From: Nocardia nova NBRC 15556
GTDB lineage: Bacteria; Actinomycetota; Actinomycetes; Mycobacteriales; Mycobacteriaceae
Direction: 5' to 3'
Assembly: GCF_001613005.1 (NCBI RefSeq)
Contig: NZ_BDBN01000006.1
Span: 1 to 64,000, forward strand
Length of the DNA: 64,000 nt
The position numbers and the translations under genes were made by a program. How positions within the stretch are numbered: the first letter of the stretch is position 1; every line of letters begins with the position of its first letter. Under the pieces are notes generated by a model, which was not told the origin of the DNA, ran no database searches, and saw only the letters and a program-made list of their open reading frames with translations. Below are positions 35,381 to 44,944 of this stretch, one piece after another.

Positions 35381-36856
35381 TTGAGCACGCTGACGCGTAA
35401 CCACGACATCGAGCAGTGGGATGCCGAGGATGTCGCGGCCTGGGAGGCCGGCGGCAAGAACATCGCCCGTCGCAATCTGATCTGGTCGGTCGTCGCCGAA
35501 CATGTCGGATTCTCGGTGTGGTCGATCTGGTCGGTGATGGTGCTGTTCATGCCGACGGACAAGTTCGGCATCGACGCCGCCGGAAAGTTCTTCCTCGTCG
35601 CCATGCCGACACTGGTCGGCGGCATCCTGCGCATTCCCTACACCGTCGCCACCGCGCGCTTCGGCGGCCGCAACTGGACGATCTTCAGCGCGCTGATGCT
35701 GCTGGTCCCGACGCTGCTGACGCTGTATTTCATCAACCAGCCGGGCACGTCCTACACCACGTTCATGGTGGTGGCGGCGTTCGCCGGCCTGGGCGGCGGC
35801 AACTTCGCCTCCTCGATGACCAATATCAACGCCTTCTACCCGCAGCGGCTCAAGGGCTGGGCGTTGGGCATGAACGCCGGCGGCGGCAATATCGGCGTCC
35901 CAGTGATCCAGCTGATCGGCCTGCTGGTGATCGCCACGCTCGGCAATTCGTACGCGTCGGTCGTCTGCCTGGTGTACCTGGCGTTCATCGCGATCGCCGG
36001 ACTCGGCGCCGCGCTCTACATGGACAATCTGCGCAATCAGAAGGCCGACCTGGGCTACATGCTGGAGTCGCTGAAGGTTCCGCAGTCCTGGGCGATCGCC
36101 TTCCTGTACATCGGCACGTTCGGCTCGTTCATCGGCTTCAGCTTCGCCTTCGGCCAGATCCTGCAGATCGGCTTCAAGGCCGGGGGTGATTCGGCCGCCC
36201 AGGCGAGTCTGCACGCCGCGCAGATCGCCTTCATCGGCCCGCTGCTGGGTTCGCTGGCCCGCCCCTACGGCGGCAAGATGGCCGACCGCTTCGGCGGCAG
36301 CCGCGTCACGTTGGCCGGGTTCGCCGGAATGATGGTCGCGGCGGTCGTGGTCGCGGTCTCCAGTGTGGCCGCCGACCACAACGGCGGCGTGGCCTCGGGG
36401 GCGACCATGGTCGCCCTGGTCTGCGGATTCATCGCCCTGTTCGTGCTCTCGGGCATCGGCAACGGGTCGGTCACCAAGATCATCCCGTCGGTGTTCGACG
36501 CGAAGTCCAAGAGCCTCCCGGTGAGCCCCGCGGAGCAGGCCGCCTGGTCGCGCAACACCTCGGGCGCGCTGATCGGCTTCGTCGGCGCGATCGGCGCCCT
36601 GGGTGGGGTGGCCATCAACCTGGTGCTGCGCTCCTCCTATGCCTCCACCAATTCCGCCACCACCGCGTTCTGGGTGTTCCTGGGCTTCTACGTCGTCTGC
36701 GCGACCGTCGTCTGGTCGGTCTTCCTGCGTCGGCCCGGAATGCGTTCGCCGCGAAGCGGTTCCGGTGTCGTCGCCGAGGCGGAGGCCCTGGTGCTCGAGG
36801 CCGAACGGTCGCCGGAAACCGATACCACCCAGTCCACCACCTCGGCTCGCGCCTGA
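35381..36856 (+). CDS. narK: nitrate/nitrite transporter NarK (second copy, operon with nirBD)
   Basis: 491-residue MFS nitrate/nitrite porter, paralogue of the protein at 31426, with 12 helices and the signature GLGGGNFASSMTNINAFYP. Start TTG 35381 lies 6 nt behind CAGGAGG and gives MSTLTRNHDIEQWD, the same acidic, Trp-containing N-terminus as the first copy; upstream frame is open but non-coding in appearance. The last about 45 residues are a cytoplasmic Ser/Glu/Thr-rich tail. nirB starts 26 bp downstream, so nitrate or nitrite import is coupled to reduction. M. tuberculosis narK3 sits beside the NnaR homologue in a similar way. Confidence 0.94.
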   Translation: MSTLTRNHDIEQWDAEDVAAWEAGGKNIARRNLIWSVVAEHVGFSVWSIWSVMVLFMPTDKFGIDAAGKFFLVAMPTLVGGILRIPYTVATARFGGRNWTIFSALMLLVPTLLTLYFINQPGTSYTTFMVVAAFAGLGGGNFASSMTNINAFYPQRLKGWALGMNAGGGNIGVPVIQLIGLLVIATLGNSYASVVCLVYLAFIAIAGLGAALYMDNLRNQKADLGYMLESLKVPQSWAIAFLYIGTFGSFIGFSFAFGQILQIGFKAGGDSAAQASLHAAQIAFIGPLLGSLARPYGGKMADRFGGSRVTLAGFAGMMVAAVVVAVSSVAADHNGGVASGATMVALVCGFIALFVLSGIGNGSVTKIIPSVFDAKSKSLPVSPAEQAAWSRNTSGALIGFVGAIGALGGVAINLVLRSSYASTNSATTAFWVFLGFYVVCATVVWSVFLRRPGMRSPRSGSGVVAEAEALVLEAERSPETDTTQSTTSARA

Positions 36857-36882
36857 CCATCGGAAAGCATCGGAGGACAGTC

Positions 36883-39510
36883 ATGAACACGACAGTCGAA
36901 CCCACGCAGCGCAAGACCGTGGTGGTCGTCGGCCACGGCATGGTCGGGCACCGGTTCGTGGAGGCGCTGCGCTCCCGCGACGAGGCCGGGCGCTGGCAGA
37001 TCGTGGTGCTGAGCGAGGAGTCGCAGGCCGCCTACGATCGCGTCGGCCTGTCGTCCTACGTCGGCGCCTGGGAGAAGAGCGCGCTCGCCCTGCCCGGCAA
37101 CGAATACGCCGGCGACGCGCTGGTGGATCTGCGCCTCGGCGTGCGCGCCGACGAGATCGACCGCGCCGCCCGCAAGGTGACCACCTCCTCCGGTGACGTG
37201 ATCGGTTACGACGCACTGGTTCTCGCGACCGGATCGTATGCCTTCGTGCCGCCGGTACCGGGCCACGACCGCCCCGAATGTTTCGTCTACCGCACCCTCG
37301 AGGACCTCGACGGCATCCGCGCCGCGGCGCAGAACGCGGGCCCCGGTGCGGTCGGTGTCGTCGTCGGCGGTGGTCTCCTCGGTCTGGAGGCGGCGAATGC
37401 CCTGCGGCTCATGGGAATGACGCCGCACGTCGTCGAGTTCGCGCCGCGGCTGATGCCGGTGCAGGTCGACGAGGGCGGCGGCGCGATCCTCGAGAAGCTG
37501 GTCACCGATCTGGGCCTGCACGTGCACACCGGGGTCGGCACCTCGGCCATCGAACCCGCCGAAGACGGTGCGGGCCTGCGGGTTTCGCTGTCCGACGAGT
37601 CGGTGATCGACGCCTCGCTGGTGGTGTTCTCCGCCGGTGTGCGCCCGCGCGATCAGATCGCCCGCGACGCCGGACTCGAGATCGGGCCGCGCGGTGGTGC
37701 GCTCACCGACCTCGGCATGCTCACCTCCGACCCCAACATCTACGCCGTCGGCGAGGTCGCGGCCGTGGAGGGCACCTGCTACGGCCTGGTCGCTCCCGGT
37801 TACACCACCGCCGAGATCGTCGCGGACCGGCTGCTCGGCGGCGCCGGCGAATTCCCGGGCGCCGACCTGTCGACCAAGCTGAAACTGCTCGGTGTGGACG
37901 TGGCCAGCTTCGGTGACGCCCACGCCACCACCGAGGGCGCGCTGTCGGTGGTGCTGCACGACGCCGCCAAGGGCACCTACGCCAAGCTGGTGATCTCCGA
38001 CGACGCCAAGACGCTGCTGGGCGGCATCCTGGTCGGTGACGCCTCGCAGTACGCGGCGCTGCGCCCGCTGGTCGGCAGCGAACTGCCCGCCGAACCGGCC
38101 GCGCTCATCTCGCCCGCGGGCGCCGAACTGGGCGCCGACGCCCTGCCCGACGAGGCCCAGATCTGCTCCTGCAACAACGTGTCCAAAGGGGCCATCGTCG
38201 GAGCCATTCACGAAGGCGCCTGCGATATCGCCGGCGTCAAGAGCTGCACCTCCGCCGGAACCTCCTGCGGCGGTTGCGTTCCCATGATCAAGAAGTTGCT
38301 CGAGCAGTCCGGCGTGGAGATGTCGAAGGCGCTGTGCGAGCACTTCACCCAATCGCGGTCCGAACTGTTCCAGATCGTGCAGGTGACCGGCATCCGCACC
38401 TTCTCGGAACTGATCGCCAAGCACGGCACCGGAATCGGCTGCGATATCTGCAAGCCGACCGTCGCCTCCATCCTGGCCTCGACCTCGAGCGACCACATCC
38501 TCGACGGTGAGCAGTCCGCGCTGCAGGACACCAACGACCACTTCCTGGCCAACCTGCAGAAGAACGGCACCTATTCGGTGGTGCCGCGGATGCCCGGCGG
38601 TGAGGTGACGCCCGAGCAACTGATCGAAATCGGGCAGATCGCCAAGGATTTCGGCCTCTATGTCAAGGTCACCGGTGGTCAGCGCATCGACCTGTTCGGC
38701 GCGCGGGTCGAGCAGCTGCCGCAGATCTGGCAGCGACTGGTCGACAAGGGGATGGAATCCGGCCACGCCTACGGCAAATCGCTGCGCACCGTGAAGAGCT
38801 GCGTGGGTTCCACCTGGTGCCGCTACGGCCAGCAGGATTCGGTCGGCATGGCGGTGCTGCTGGAGAAGCGTTACCGCGGACTGCGCTCGCCGCACAAGCT
38901 GAAGCTGGCGGTCTCGGGCTGTGCCCGCGAATGCGCCGAGGCGCGCGGTAAGGATGTCGGCGTCATCGCCACCGAGAACGGCTGGAACCTCTACGTCGGC
39001 GGCAACGGCGGCCTGACTCCCAAGCACGCGGTGCTGCTGGCCGGCGACCTCGACGACGAGACGCTGATCCGCTACATCGACCGCTATCTGATGTTCTACA
39101 TCCGCACCGCCGACCGGCTGCAGCGGACCGCGCCGTGGCAGGAATCACTCGAGGGCGGCATCGAACATCTGAAGCAGGTCGTGTGCGAGGACTCCCTCGG
39201 CATCGCCGCCGAACTGGAGGAGAGCATGGCCCGCCACGTGGCCGGCTACAAGGACGAATGGGCCGCGGTACTGGAGGATCCCGCGAAGCTCTCGCGCTTC
39301 GTCACCTTCGTCAACGCGCCCGAGGAGGCCGATCCGACGATCGCCTTCGACGAGAGCGGGGAGCGCAAGACGCCGGTTCTGCTCGGCCTGCCCGACGTGC
39401 CCGGAGGCGGCAGCCTGCGTAACCACGGAGGGCACCGGGCAGGCCGCGATGGACACGGTATGCCCGAACTTCCCGCCATGCCGGCAGCAACTGCCACGCC
39501 CGGGAAATAG
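36883..39510 (+). CDS. nirB: assimilatory nitrite reductase, large subunit
   Basis: 875 residues. NirB reduces nitrite to ammonia with NAD(P)H using FAD, a [2Fe-2S] centre, a [4Fe-4S] centre and siroheme. It has an FAD/NAD(P) domain (VVVVGHGMVGHRF at 13-25; VVVGGGLLGLEAAN near 166) and a BFD-type [2Fe-2S] domain (Cys428, Cys430, Cys462, Cys465). The ferredoxin-like nitrite/sulfite domains follow, with the siroheme-4Fe-4S ligands Cys640, Cys646, Cys680 and Cys684. ATG 36883 follows CGGAGGA. The C-terminus is about 30 residues longer than usual, with Gly, His, Arg and Pro runs. It is the second gene of the narK-nirBD operon. Confidence 0.97.
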   Translation: MNTTVEPTQRKTVVVVGHGMVGHRFVEALRSRDEAGRWQIVVLSEESQAAYDRVGLSSYVGAWEKSALALPGNEYAGDALVDLRLGVRADEIDRAARKVTTSSGDVIGYDALVLATGSYAFVPPVPGHDRPECFVYRTLEDLDGIRAAAQNAGPGAVGVVVGGGLLGLEAANALRLMGMTPHVVEFAPRLMPVQVDEGGGAILEKLVTDLGLHVHTGVGTSAIEPAEDGAGLRVSLSDESVIDASLVVFSAGVRPRDQIARDAGLEIGPRGGALTDLGMLTSDPNIYAVGEVAAVEGTCYGLVAPGYTTAEIVADRLLGGAGEFPGADLSTKLKLLGVDVASFGDAHATTEGALSVVLHDAAKGTYAKLVISDDAKTLLGGILVGDASQYAALRPLVGSELPAEPAALISPAGAELGADALPDEAQICSCNNVSKGAIVGAIHEGACDIAGVKSCTSAGTSCGGCVPMIKKLLEQSGVEMSKALCEHFTQSRSELFQIVQVTGIRTFSELIAKHGTGIGCDICKPTVASILASTSSDHILDGEQSALQDTNDHFLANLQKNGTYSVVPRMPGGEVTPEQLIEIGQIAKDFGLYVKVTGGQRIDLFGARVEQLPQIWQRLVDKGMESGHAYGKSLRTVKSCVGSTWCRYGQQDSVGMAVLLEKRYRGLRSPHKLKLAVSGCARECAEARGKDVGVIATENGWNLYVGGNGGLTPKHAVLLAGDLDDETLIRYIDRYLMFYIRTADRLQRTAPWQESLEGGIEHLKQVVCEDSLGIAAELEESMARHVAGYKDEWAAVLEDPAKLSRFVTFVNAPEEADPTIAFDESGERKTPVLLGLPDVPGGGSLRNHGGHRAGRDGHGMPELPAMPAATATPGK

Positions 39511-39575
39511 CCACGTAATCGTGCGGAAACAGGACACCGGTACCTATTAGGTAAGGCGTTCGGAGGAGATTACCG

Positions 39576-39968
39576 ATGACCGTTATCGACACGCCGGGCT
39601 TCGCACCGGCAACCACCACCGGCTGGACCTCGGCCTGCCGGCTCGATTACCTGATCCCCGGCCGCGGCGTGGCGGTGCTACTGAGAGGCGGACGGCAGGC
39701 CGCGCTCTTCCTGCTGCCCGACGGCACGCTGTATGCCGTCGGCAATATCGATCCGTTCGGGCGGGCGGCGGTCATGTCGCGCGGCATCGTCGGTGACCGC
39801 GCCGGTGTGCCGGTCGTCGCGTCGCCGCTGCTGAAGCAGGCGTTCTCCCTGCTGGACGGCCATTGCCTCGAGGACGACTCGGTCGCACTGCCCGTCTACG
39901 GCGTGCGCGTCGTCGACGGGGTCGTCGCGGTGTCCAACGAACCGGTGCAGTACGGCGGTACGCCGTGA
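39576..39968 (+). CDS. nirD: assimilatory nitrite reductase, small subunit
   Basis: 130-residue Rieske-fold subunit of NirBD. The conserved VGNIDPFGRAAVMSRGIVGD and SPLLKQAFSLLDGHCLEDD segments are the family's hallmarks. Only one Cys and one His lie in the second motif, so the two-Cys/two-His Rieske cluster site is incomplete, as in other NirD. The stop overlaps the GTG of the next gene (GTGA), so nirD and the regulator are translationally coupled. Confidence 0.95.
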   Translation: MTVIDTPGFAPATTTGWTSACRLDYLIPGRGVAVLLRGGRQAALFLLPDGTLYAVGNIDPFGRAAVMSRGIVGDRAGVPVVASPLLKQAFSLLDGHCLEDDSVALPVYGVRVVDGVVAVSNEPVQYGGTP

Positions 39969-41191
39969 GCGAAGCGCGACCCACCGAATTGAAACCCCTG
40001 GACGGCTTCACCATCGGTGTGACGGCCGCCCGCCGGGCCGACGAACTGGCTACGCTGTTGAGTCGCCGAGGCGCGAATATCGTTTCCGCCCCGGCGATTC
40101 GCATCATCCCGCTGTCCGACGACACCGAGCTGGAGCGGGTCACCCGGCAGTTGGTCGCTGATCCGCCGCAGATCGCCGTCGCCACCACCGGCATCGGATT
40201 CCGCGGCTGGATGGAGGCGGCCGAAGGTTGGGGTCTGGCCGAAAACCTCCGGGAGACACTGGCTTCCACGCGATTGCTGGCCCGTGGTCCCAAGGCCAAG
40301 GGAGCGATCCGCGCCGCCGAATTGCGCGAGGAATGGTCGCCGGCCTCCGAATCGTCGGCCGAGGTGCTCGATCACCTGCTGGCGGCGGGTGTCGAGGGCG
40401 TGCGCATCGCGGTGCAGTTGCACGGTGCGACCACCGAATGGGAGCCGGTACCCGACTTCTGTGAAGTACTGCGTTGCGCCGGAGCCGATGTCGTGCCGGT
40501 GCCGGTGTACCGCTGGGTGCCACCGGACGACCGCGTGCCGATGGACCGCCTGATCGAGGGCGTGGTCACCTCGGCACTGGATTGCGTCACGTTCACCAGC
40601 GCGCCCGCGGTGGCCTCGATGCTGATGCGGGCCAAGGAAACCGGGCTGCTCGAGGGCGTCCTGCAGGCGATGCGTTCCCGCGTGCTGCCGGCGTGTGTCG
40701 GCCCGATCACCGCCGCGCCGCTCGAGGAACTCGGAGTGCCGACGTCCATGCCGGGCCGGGCGCGCCTCGGGGCGCTGGCCCGCCACGTCGCCGAGGAACT
40801 TCCCCGGCGCGCCAATCGAATTCACGCCGCCGGGCACGAATTGAGCGTGCGCGGCGGCTGTGTCGTGGTCGACGGTTCGGTGCGCCAGCTCGCTCCCGCG
40901 CCGATGGCGTTGATGCGGGCACTGGCCCGCCAGCCCGGCCGGGTGGTGTCGCGGGAGGATCTGCTGGCGGCGCTGCCCGGTGGCGGTGACGACACCCACG
41001 CGGTGGAGACCGGAATCGCCCGTCTCCGTGCGGGTCTCGGTACGCCGAAGGCGATCCAGACGGTGGTCAAGCGCGGCTATCGGCTCGCCCTCGACCCCGC
41101 CGAATGCGTCGACAACAACACCCGCCCGCCGGTGGGCTACGCCCCCTCGCTGCGTCCGCAGCGACCCGCGCCCATGGCGGGGGTCTGGTGA
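39965..41191 (+). CDS. nnaR: NnaR: HemD-like domain with C-terminal winged helix
   Basis: 408 residues. The first about 260 form a uroporphyrinogen-III-synthase (HemD) fold (GVTAARRADEL near the start; PAVAS and CVGPITAAPLEELG later). The last about 100 form an OmpR-type winged helix (VVSREDLLAALPGG then AVETGIARLRAGL and TVVKRGYRL). This combination is the mycobacterial and streptomycete regulator NnaR, which works with GlnR to activate nitrate/nitrite assimilation genes (Rv0260c homologue). Start GTG 39965 overlaps the nirD stop, and its own stop overlaps the chelatase start. So it is encoded inside the operon it should control. Confidence 0.94.
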   Translation: MSEARPTELKPLDGFTIGVTAARRADELATLLSRRGANIVSAPAIRIIPLSDDTELERVTRQLVADPPQIAVATTGIGFRGWMEAAEGWGLAENLRETLASTRLLARGPKAKGAIRAAELREEWSPASESSAEVLDHLLAAGVEGVRIAVQLHGATTEWEPVPDFCEVLRCAGADVVPVPVYRWVPPDDRVPMDRLIEGVVTSALDCVTFTSAPAVASMLMRAKETGLLEGVLQAMRSRVLPACVGPITAAPLEELGVPTSMPGRARLGALARHVAEELPRRANRIHAAGHELSVRGGCVVVDGSVRQLAPAPMALMRALARQPGRVVSREDLLAALPGGGDDTHAVETGIARLRAGLGTPKAIQTVVKRGYRLALDPAECVDNNTRPPVGYAPSLRPQRPAPMAGVW

Positions 41192-41904
41192 GCGCCCCCG
41201 CGCTGGTGCTGGTGGCGCACGGCACCCGCAGTGCGACAGGGGTGCAGATGATCGCCGCGGTGGCCGACGCGATGCGTGCGGAGCTGGGACGTACCGGTGC
41301 CGACGTGCCGGTGCGGACCGCCTTCGTCGACGTGCTCGGCCCCACACCCGCCGAGGTGCTGCGCGAGCTGAAGGGTGTTCCGGCCGTGGTGGTTCCGGCC
41401 TTCCTCGCCTCCGGATATCACGTCTACCAGGATGTTCCGCGCGAGGTGCGCGACAGCGGGCATCCGGATGTGATGGTGACCCCCGCGATGGGCCCGGACC
41501 CGATGCTGGCCCGGGTGATGCGGATGCGGTTGCACGAGGCCGGGATGCGTTCCGGCGATGCGGTGGTCTTCGCGGCGGCCGGATCCTCCGACGCGCGTGC
41601 ACGCCACGATGTGCGGCGGGCGACGGCCATGCTGGCGGAGGAGCTGGGCGTCGCGGTTCGTACGGCCTGTATCGCAACCGGTGAGCCAAGGGTGCCGGAA
41701 GTCGTTGCCGCGCTGCGAGAATCCGGCGCGCAGCGGGTGTTCGTCGGCTCGTACCTCTTGGCACACGGACTGTTCCAGCAACGCTTGCGCGAGGCGGGTG
41801 CCGACGGAGTCGCCGAACCGCTCGGCGCACATCCGGCGGTGGTGCGCCTGCTGGTCGACCGATACCGCGCCGCGGCAGCCGAATTCCTCACCACCGCGGC
41901 CTGA
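41188..41904 (+). CDS. sirohydrochlorin chelatase (CbiX/SirB-like)
   Basis: 238 residues. It contains two CbiX-like halves: LVLVAHGTRSATG near the start carries the metal-facing His, and VFVGSYLLAHGLFQ carries the second. It should insert Fe2+ into sirohydrochlorin to make siroheme, the NirB cofactor. Start GTG 41188 overlaps the nnaR stop by four bases (GTGA). M. tuberculosis Rv0259c sits next to Rv0260c in the same way. It closes the operon: transport, reduction, regulation, cofactor. Confidence 0.92.
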   Translation: MSAPALVLVAHGTRSATGVQMIAAVADAMRAELGRTGADVPVRTAFVDVLGPTPAEVLRELKGVPAVVVPAFLASGYHVYQDVPREVRDSGHPDVMVTPAMGPDPMLARVMRMRLHEAGMRSGDAVVFAAAGSSDARARHDVRRATAMLAEELGVAVRTACIATGEPRVPEVVAALRESGAQRVFVGSYLLAHGLFQQRLREAGADGVAEPLGAHPAVVRLLVDRYRAAAAEFLTTAA

Positions 41905-42190
41905 TTCGCCGAGAAACACAGTTACGGCGACGCGGAGGTTCCGGGCGCCGCATCGGACGCCGGGACCATCGGCGAAGCCCCGTCGCCGCGGCACCTGCAT
42001 GCCGGTAGGACGCGAGGCTGTTCGGAATCGGGGAGGTCCCTGTTGGGTGCGCAGTTCGCGCGCAGTCCGCGTATGACCCCGCGGGTCCAGGTGTGGCCCG
42101 GTGCGCGGCCTGCGTGGGGGGTCACGCCGCTGCCCGGCCCGGGCCCCGCGGCCGGTGTGGTGGCCGGACCGCAGGGGCACGGCGTACGAG

Positions 42191-43255
42191 TCAGGCGCGC
42201 GGGACGACCGTCAGGTCGCCATTGATCACCGTATCGGTCATCGCGCGGGCGAGCATATTGTGCGGGAATCCGGGTTCGACGGCACTGGCCGCGTCCAGTC
42301 GATCCAGGTGTGCCGCATCGAATTCCACATCCAGCGCGCCCAGATTGTCGCTGAGCTGAGCCGGGGTGCGGGCACCGATGATGGGGGCGGTCACCGCCGG
42401 ATTCCGCAGCGTCCACGCCAGTGCGGTCTGCGCCGGCGTCCGGTCCAGTTCCGCCGCGACCTCCTTCACCACTTCGGCGATCGCCAGGCCCCGCGCGGTC
42501 AGCGAACCGTTGGCCAGCGCGACGTTCTTGCGGCTGCCCTCCGGCGATCCCGCCGCCGAGGCGTCCAGATCGGCCGCGCTGTACTTGCCGGTCAGGACAC
42601 CGCTGCCGAGCGGCGACCACGGAATCACCCCGAGCCCCAGTTCCCGCGCCATGGGGAACAGGTCGTGTTCCACGGTGCGTTCGATCAGGCTGTATTCCAC
42701 CTGCAGCGCCACCAGCGGAGACCAGCCGCGCAGGTCGGCGATGGTCTGCATGCGGGCCACCTGCCAGGCCGGGGTGTCGGAGATGGCGACGTAGAGCACC
42801 TTGCCCTGCCGGACCAAGTCGTCCATCCCGCGCAGCACCTCCTCGACCGGCGTGGTGAAGTCCCAGGCGTGCAGGTACAGCAGATCGATGTAGTCGGTGT
42901 TCAGATTGCGCAGGCTGGCCTCCACCGAGGCGAACATCGACTTGCGGTTGTTGCCACCGGAGTTCGGGTCGCCGGGCCGCCGCAGCATGGTGTATTTCGT
43001 TGCCAGGACCAGGCTTTCGCGATTGTCGCGCGTGAATTCGCCGAGCAGCCGCTCGGAACTGCCGTTGGTGTAGACGCTGGCGGTATCGATGAAATTGCCG
43101 CCGCGCGAGACGTAGTCGTCGAACAGTTTGCGCGCCTCGTCGCGCTCGGCGCCCCAGCCCCAGTCGGCCCCGAAGGTCATGGTGCCCAGCGCGAGCGGGG
43201 AGACCCGCAGCCCGGACCGGCCGAGCAGCCGATAGGTGTCGAGAGTGAGCGCCAT
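42191..43255 (-). CDS. aldo/keto reductase
   Basis: 354-residue NADPH-dependent reductase of the AKR superfamily (TIM barrel). The catalytic tetrad is present: Asp and Tyr in NFIDTASVYTNGSSE, Lys in LATKYT and His in YLHAWD. The cofactor phosphate region includes GARTPAQLSDN near the C-terminus. ATG 43255 is preceded by CAGGAGGAAG. It is divergent from an XRE regulator with 117 bp between them, which suggests control by that protein. The physiological carbonyl substrate is not known. The 286 bp between its stop and the chelatase stop at 41904 are GC-rich and I see no supported gene there. Confidence 0.92.
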   Translation of the reverse strand: MALTLDTYRLLGRSGLRVSPLALGTMTFGADWGWGAERDEARKLFDDYVSRGGNFIDTASVYTNGSSERLLGEFTRDNRESLVLATKYTMLRRPGDPNSGGNNRKSMFASVEASLRNLNTDYIDLLYLHAWDFTTPVEEVLRGMDDLVRQGKVLYVAISDTPAWQVARMQTIADLRGWSPLVALQVEYSLIERTVEHDLFPMARELGLGVIPWSPLGSGVLTGKYSAADLDASAAGSPEGSRKNVALANGSLTARGLAIAEVVKEVAAELDRTPAQTALAWTLRNPAVTAPIIGARTPAQLSDNLGALDVEFDAAHLDRLDAASAVEPGFPHNMLARAMTDTVINGDLTVVPRA

Positions 43256-43372
43256 ATCTTCCTCCTGTGTGGATTCGATCTCGACGGCAAGTCTGCGCGG
43301 CCGGGACGGGCGCGGTAAGGGAAGGTTTTTCCTGGGATCGCCGGTACCAGCCTCGTCGTAGGATCGACAGCG

Positions 43373-44203
43373 ATGACCGGCACCGTGGAAGCGACACAGG
43401 AACTGGGGGCCTTTCTGCGCACCCGGCGCGAACGACTGGATCCGAGTGATTTCGGCCTGCCGCTGCGCCGCCGTTCCCGCCGCACCCCGGGCCTGCGCCG
43501 GGAGGAGGTCGCCGATCTGGCCGGTGTGAGCACCGACTACATCGTGCGGCTGGAACAGGGGCGCGGACTGCGGCCCTCGCCGGAGGTGCTCGACGCGCTC
43601 GCGCAGGCCCTGCGCCTGGCTCCCGACGAACGCATGTACCTGTTCGATCTGGCCCGGCAGCGGCCACCGGACGACGGCAAGCCGGCGACCACGGCCTCAC
43701 CGGAGCTGGCCCGGCTGGTCGCGGATCTGGCGCCGCTCCCGGCGATGGTGCTCAACCACCGCTACGACATCCTGGCCTGGAACCGCGAGATGTCGCGGCT
43801 GCTACTCGATTTCGACGCGCTGCCGCCCCGGCATCGCAACTCCATGTGGCTGTGCCTGCTCTATCCGGGGATGGGCGATTTCTACGCCGACCGCGAACGA
43901 ACCGTGCGCGAGGGCATCGCGGGACTGCGCGCCGCCTGGGCCGCCCACCCGGACGATCGCGTCCTGGCCGACCTCATCGACGAATTCCGCACGGGCAGTG
44001 CCGAATTCGCCGAACTGTGGGAGCGCAGAGATGTGCGGGTGCAGGGCCGGGGCCGCAAGACGATGCACCACCCTCGGGTGGGTGCGGTCACCGTCGCCTA
44101 CGAAGCGCTGATGCCGCTGCAGGATCCCGATCAGCGGCTGATCATCTACCGCGCCGCCGACGAATCGAGTCAGGCGGCGCTGGATCGGCTCGCCGCCGAG
44201 TAG
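43373..44203 (+). CDS. XRE-family regulator with MmyB-like sensor domain
   Basis: 276 residues. The N-terminal helix-turn-helix reads RRTPGLRREEVADLAGVSTDYIVRLEQGRG, the common actinobacterial XRE type. The C-terminal MmyB-like domain (about 105-270) is thought to bind a ligand, with PLPAMVLNHRYDILAWN as its opening. The family often regulates an adjacent reductase or dehydrogenase. The divergent aldo/keto reductase is the obvious target. Start ATG 43373. Confidence 0.92.
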   Translation: MTGTVEATQELGAFLRTRRERLDPSDFGLPLRRRSRRTPGLRREEVADLAGVSTDYIVRLEQGRGLRPSPEVLDALAQALRLAPDERMYLFDLARQRPPDDGKPATTASPELARLVADLAPLPAMVLNHRYDILAWNREMSRLLLDFDALPPRHRNSMWLCLLYPGMGDFYADRERTVREGIAGLRAAWAAHPDDRVLADLIDEFRTGSAEFAELWERRDVRVQGRGRKTMHHPRVGAVTVAYEALMPLQDPDQRLIIYRAADESSQAALDRLAAE

Positions 44204-44310
44204 GACGGGCGAAAACAGATCTCGAGAAGATTCGCGAACTGTGTCGAATGTGCGGGATCGGCCTCGACCAGGGGGTGACAGCGAGTTGGACACACACCCC
44301 AGGAGCGATC

Positions 44311-44757
44311 ATGACCGACACCAGCACCTTCCTCTGGTTCGACACTGCCGCCGAGGAAGCCGCCCGGTTCTACACCGAGCACATCCCCGGCGCCCGCATC
44401 ACCGGCGTCACTCGCAACCCCGACGGATCGGCCTTCATCGTGCAGGTCGATCTGGCCGGACACGCCCTCACGCTGATGAACGGCGGACCCGGCCACCCCT
44501 TCACCGATGCGGCGTCCATTCAGTTGGTGGTCGACGGGCAGGACGAGGTGGACCGGCTGTGGGCGGCTCTGACCGTGGGTGGCAAGCCGGGGCCGTGCGG
44601 CTGGCTGACCGATCGCTACGGCCTGTCGTGGCAGGTCGTGCCGGCCGAGTTGCCGGCGTTGATGGGCGGCGAGCACGCGGCGGCGGCCGGCGCCGCGCTG
44701 CAGACCATGTCGAAGATCGATATCGCCGCGATCCGGGACGCCGTCGCCGCCGGCTGA
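44311..44757 (+). CDS. VOC-superfamily (PhnB-like) protein
   Basis: 148 residues with the betaalphabetabetabeta units of the glyoxalase/VOC fold. STFLWFDTAAEEAARFYTEHIPG is the opening, and LWAALTVGGKPGPCGWLTDRYGLSWQVVP is the family-typical second half with its Trp/Asp/Gly-rich loop. The usual metal ligands are not fully present, as in other PhnB-like proteins, so the reaction is unknown. Start ATG 44311 lies behind AGGAGCGATC, and 107 bp past the XRE gene. Confidence 0.9.
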   Translation: MTDTSTFLWFDTAAEEAARFYTEHIPGARITGVTRNPDGSAFIVQVDLAGHALTLMNGGPGHPFTDAASIQLVVDGQDEVDRLWAALTVGGKPGPCGWLTDRYGLSWQVVPAELPALMGGEHAAAAGAALQTMSKIDIAAIRDAVAAG

Positions 44758-44944
44758 CCGGCTCCGCGCACGTCACCGCCGGACCCTTCCCGGCGGTGAC
44801 GTGCGGACGCGCGCGAAGATAGCCCGGCGGATGCGGACCGCGGGTGCCGGAACCGCGGAGGTCGCCGCCTGCGGGCAGAGGCTTCCGGTGAACACACCTG
44901 CCGAGTGTGCTGCGGAGACCGCGACAGGGTGGAATACTCCGCGT

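Noticed and set aside
36688..39027. 779-codon minus-strand frame opposite nirB
   Set aside because: Shadow of nirB; nirB has every expected cofactor ligand in place.
42043..42225. 60-codon TTG frame behind GGGGAGG
   Set aside because: The ribosome-binding site is attractive, but the product is a Pro/Gly/Arg string and the end overlaps the aldo/keto reductase gene. Kept out for lack of any supporting feature.
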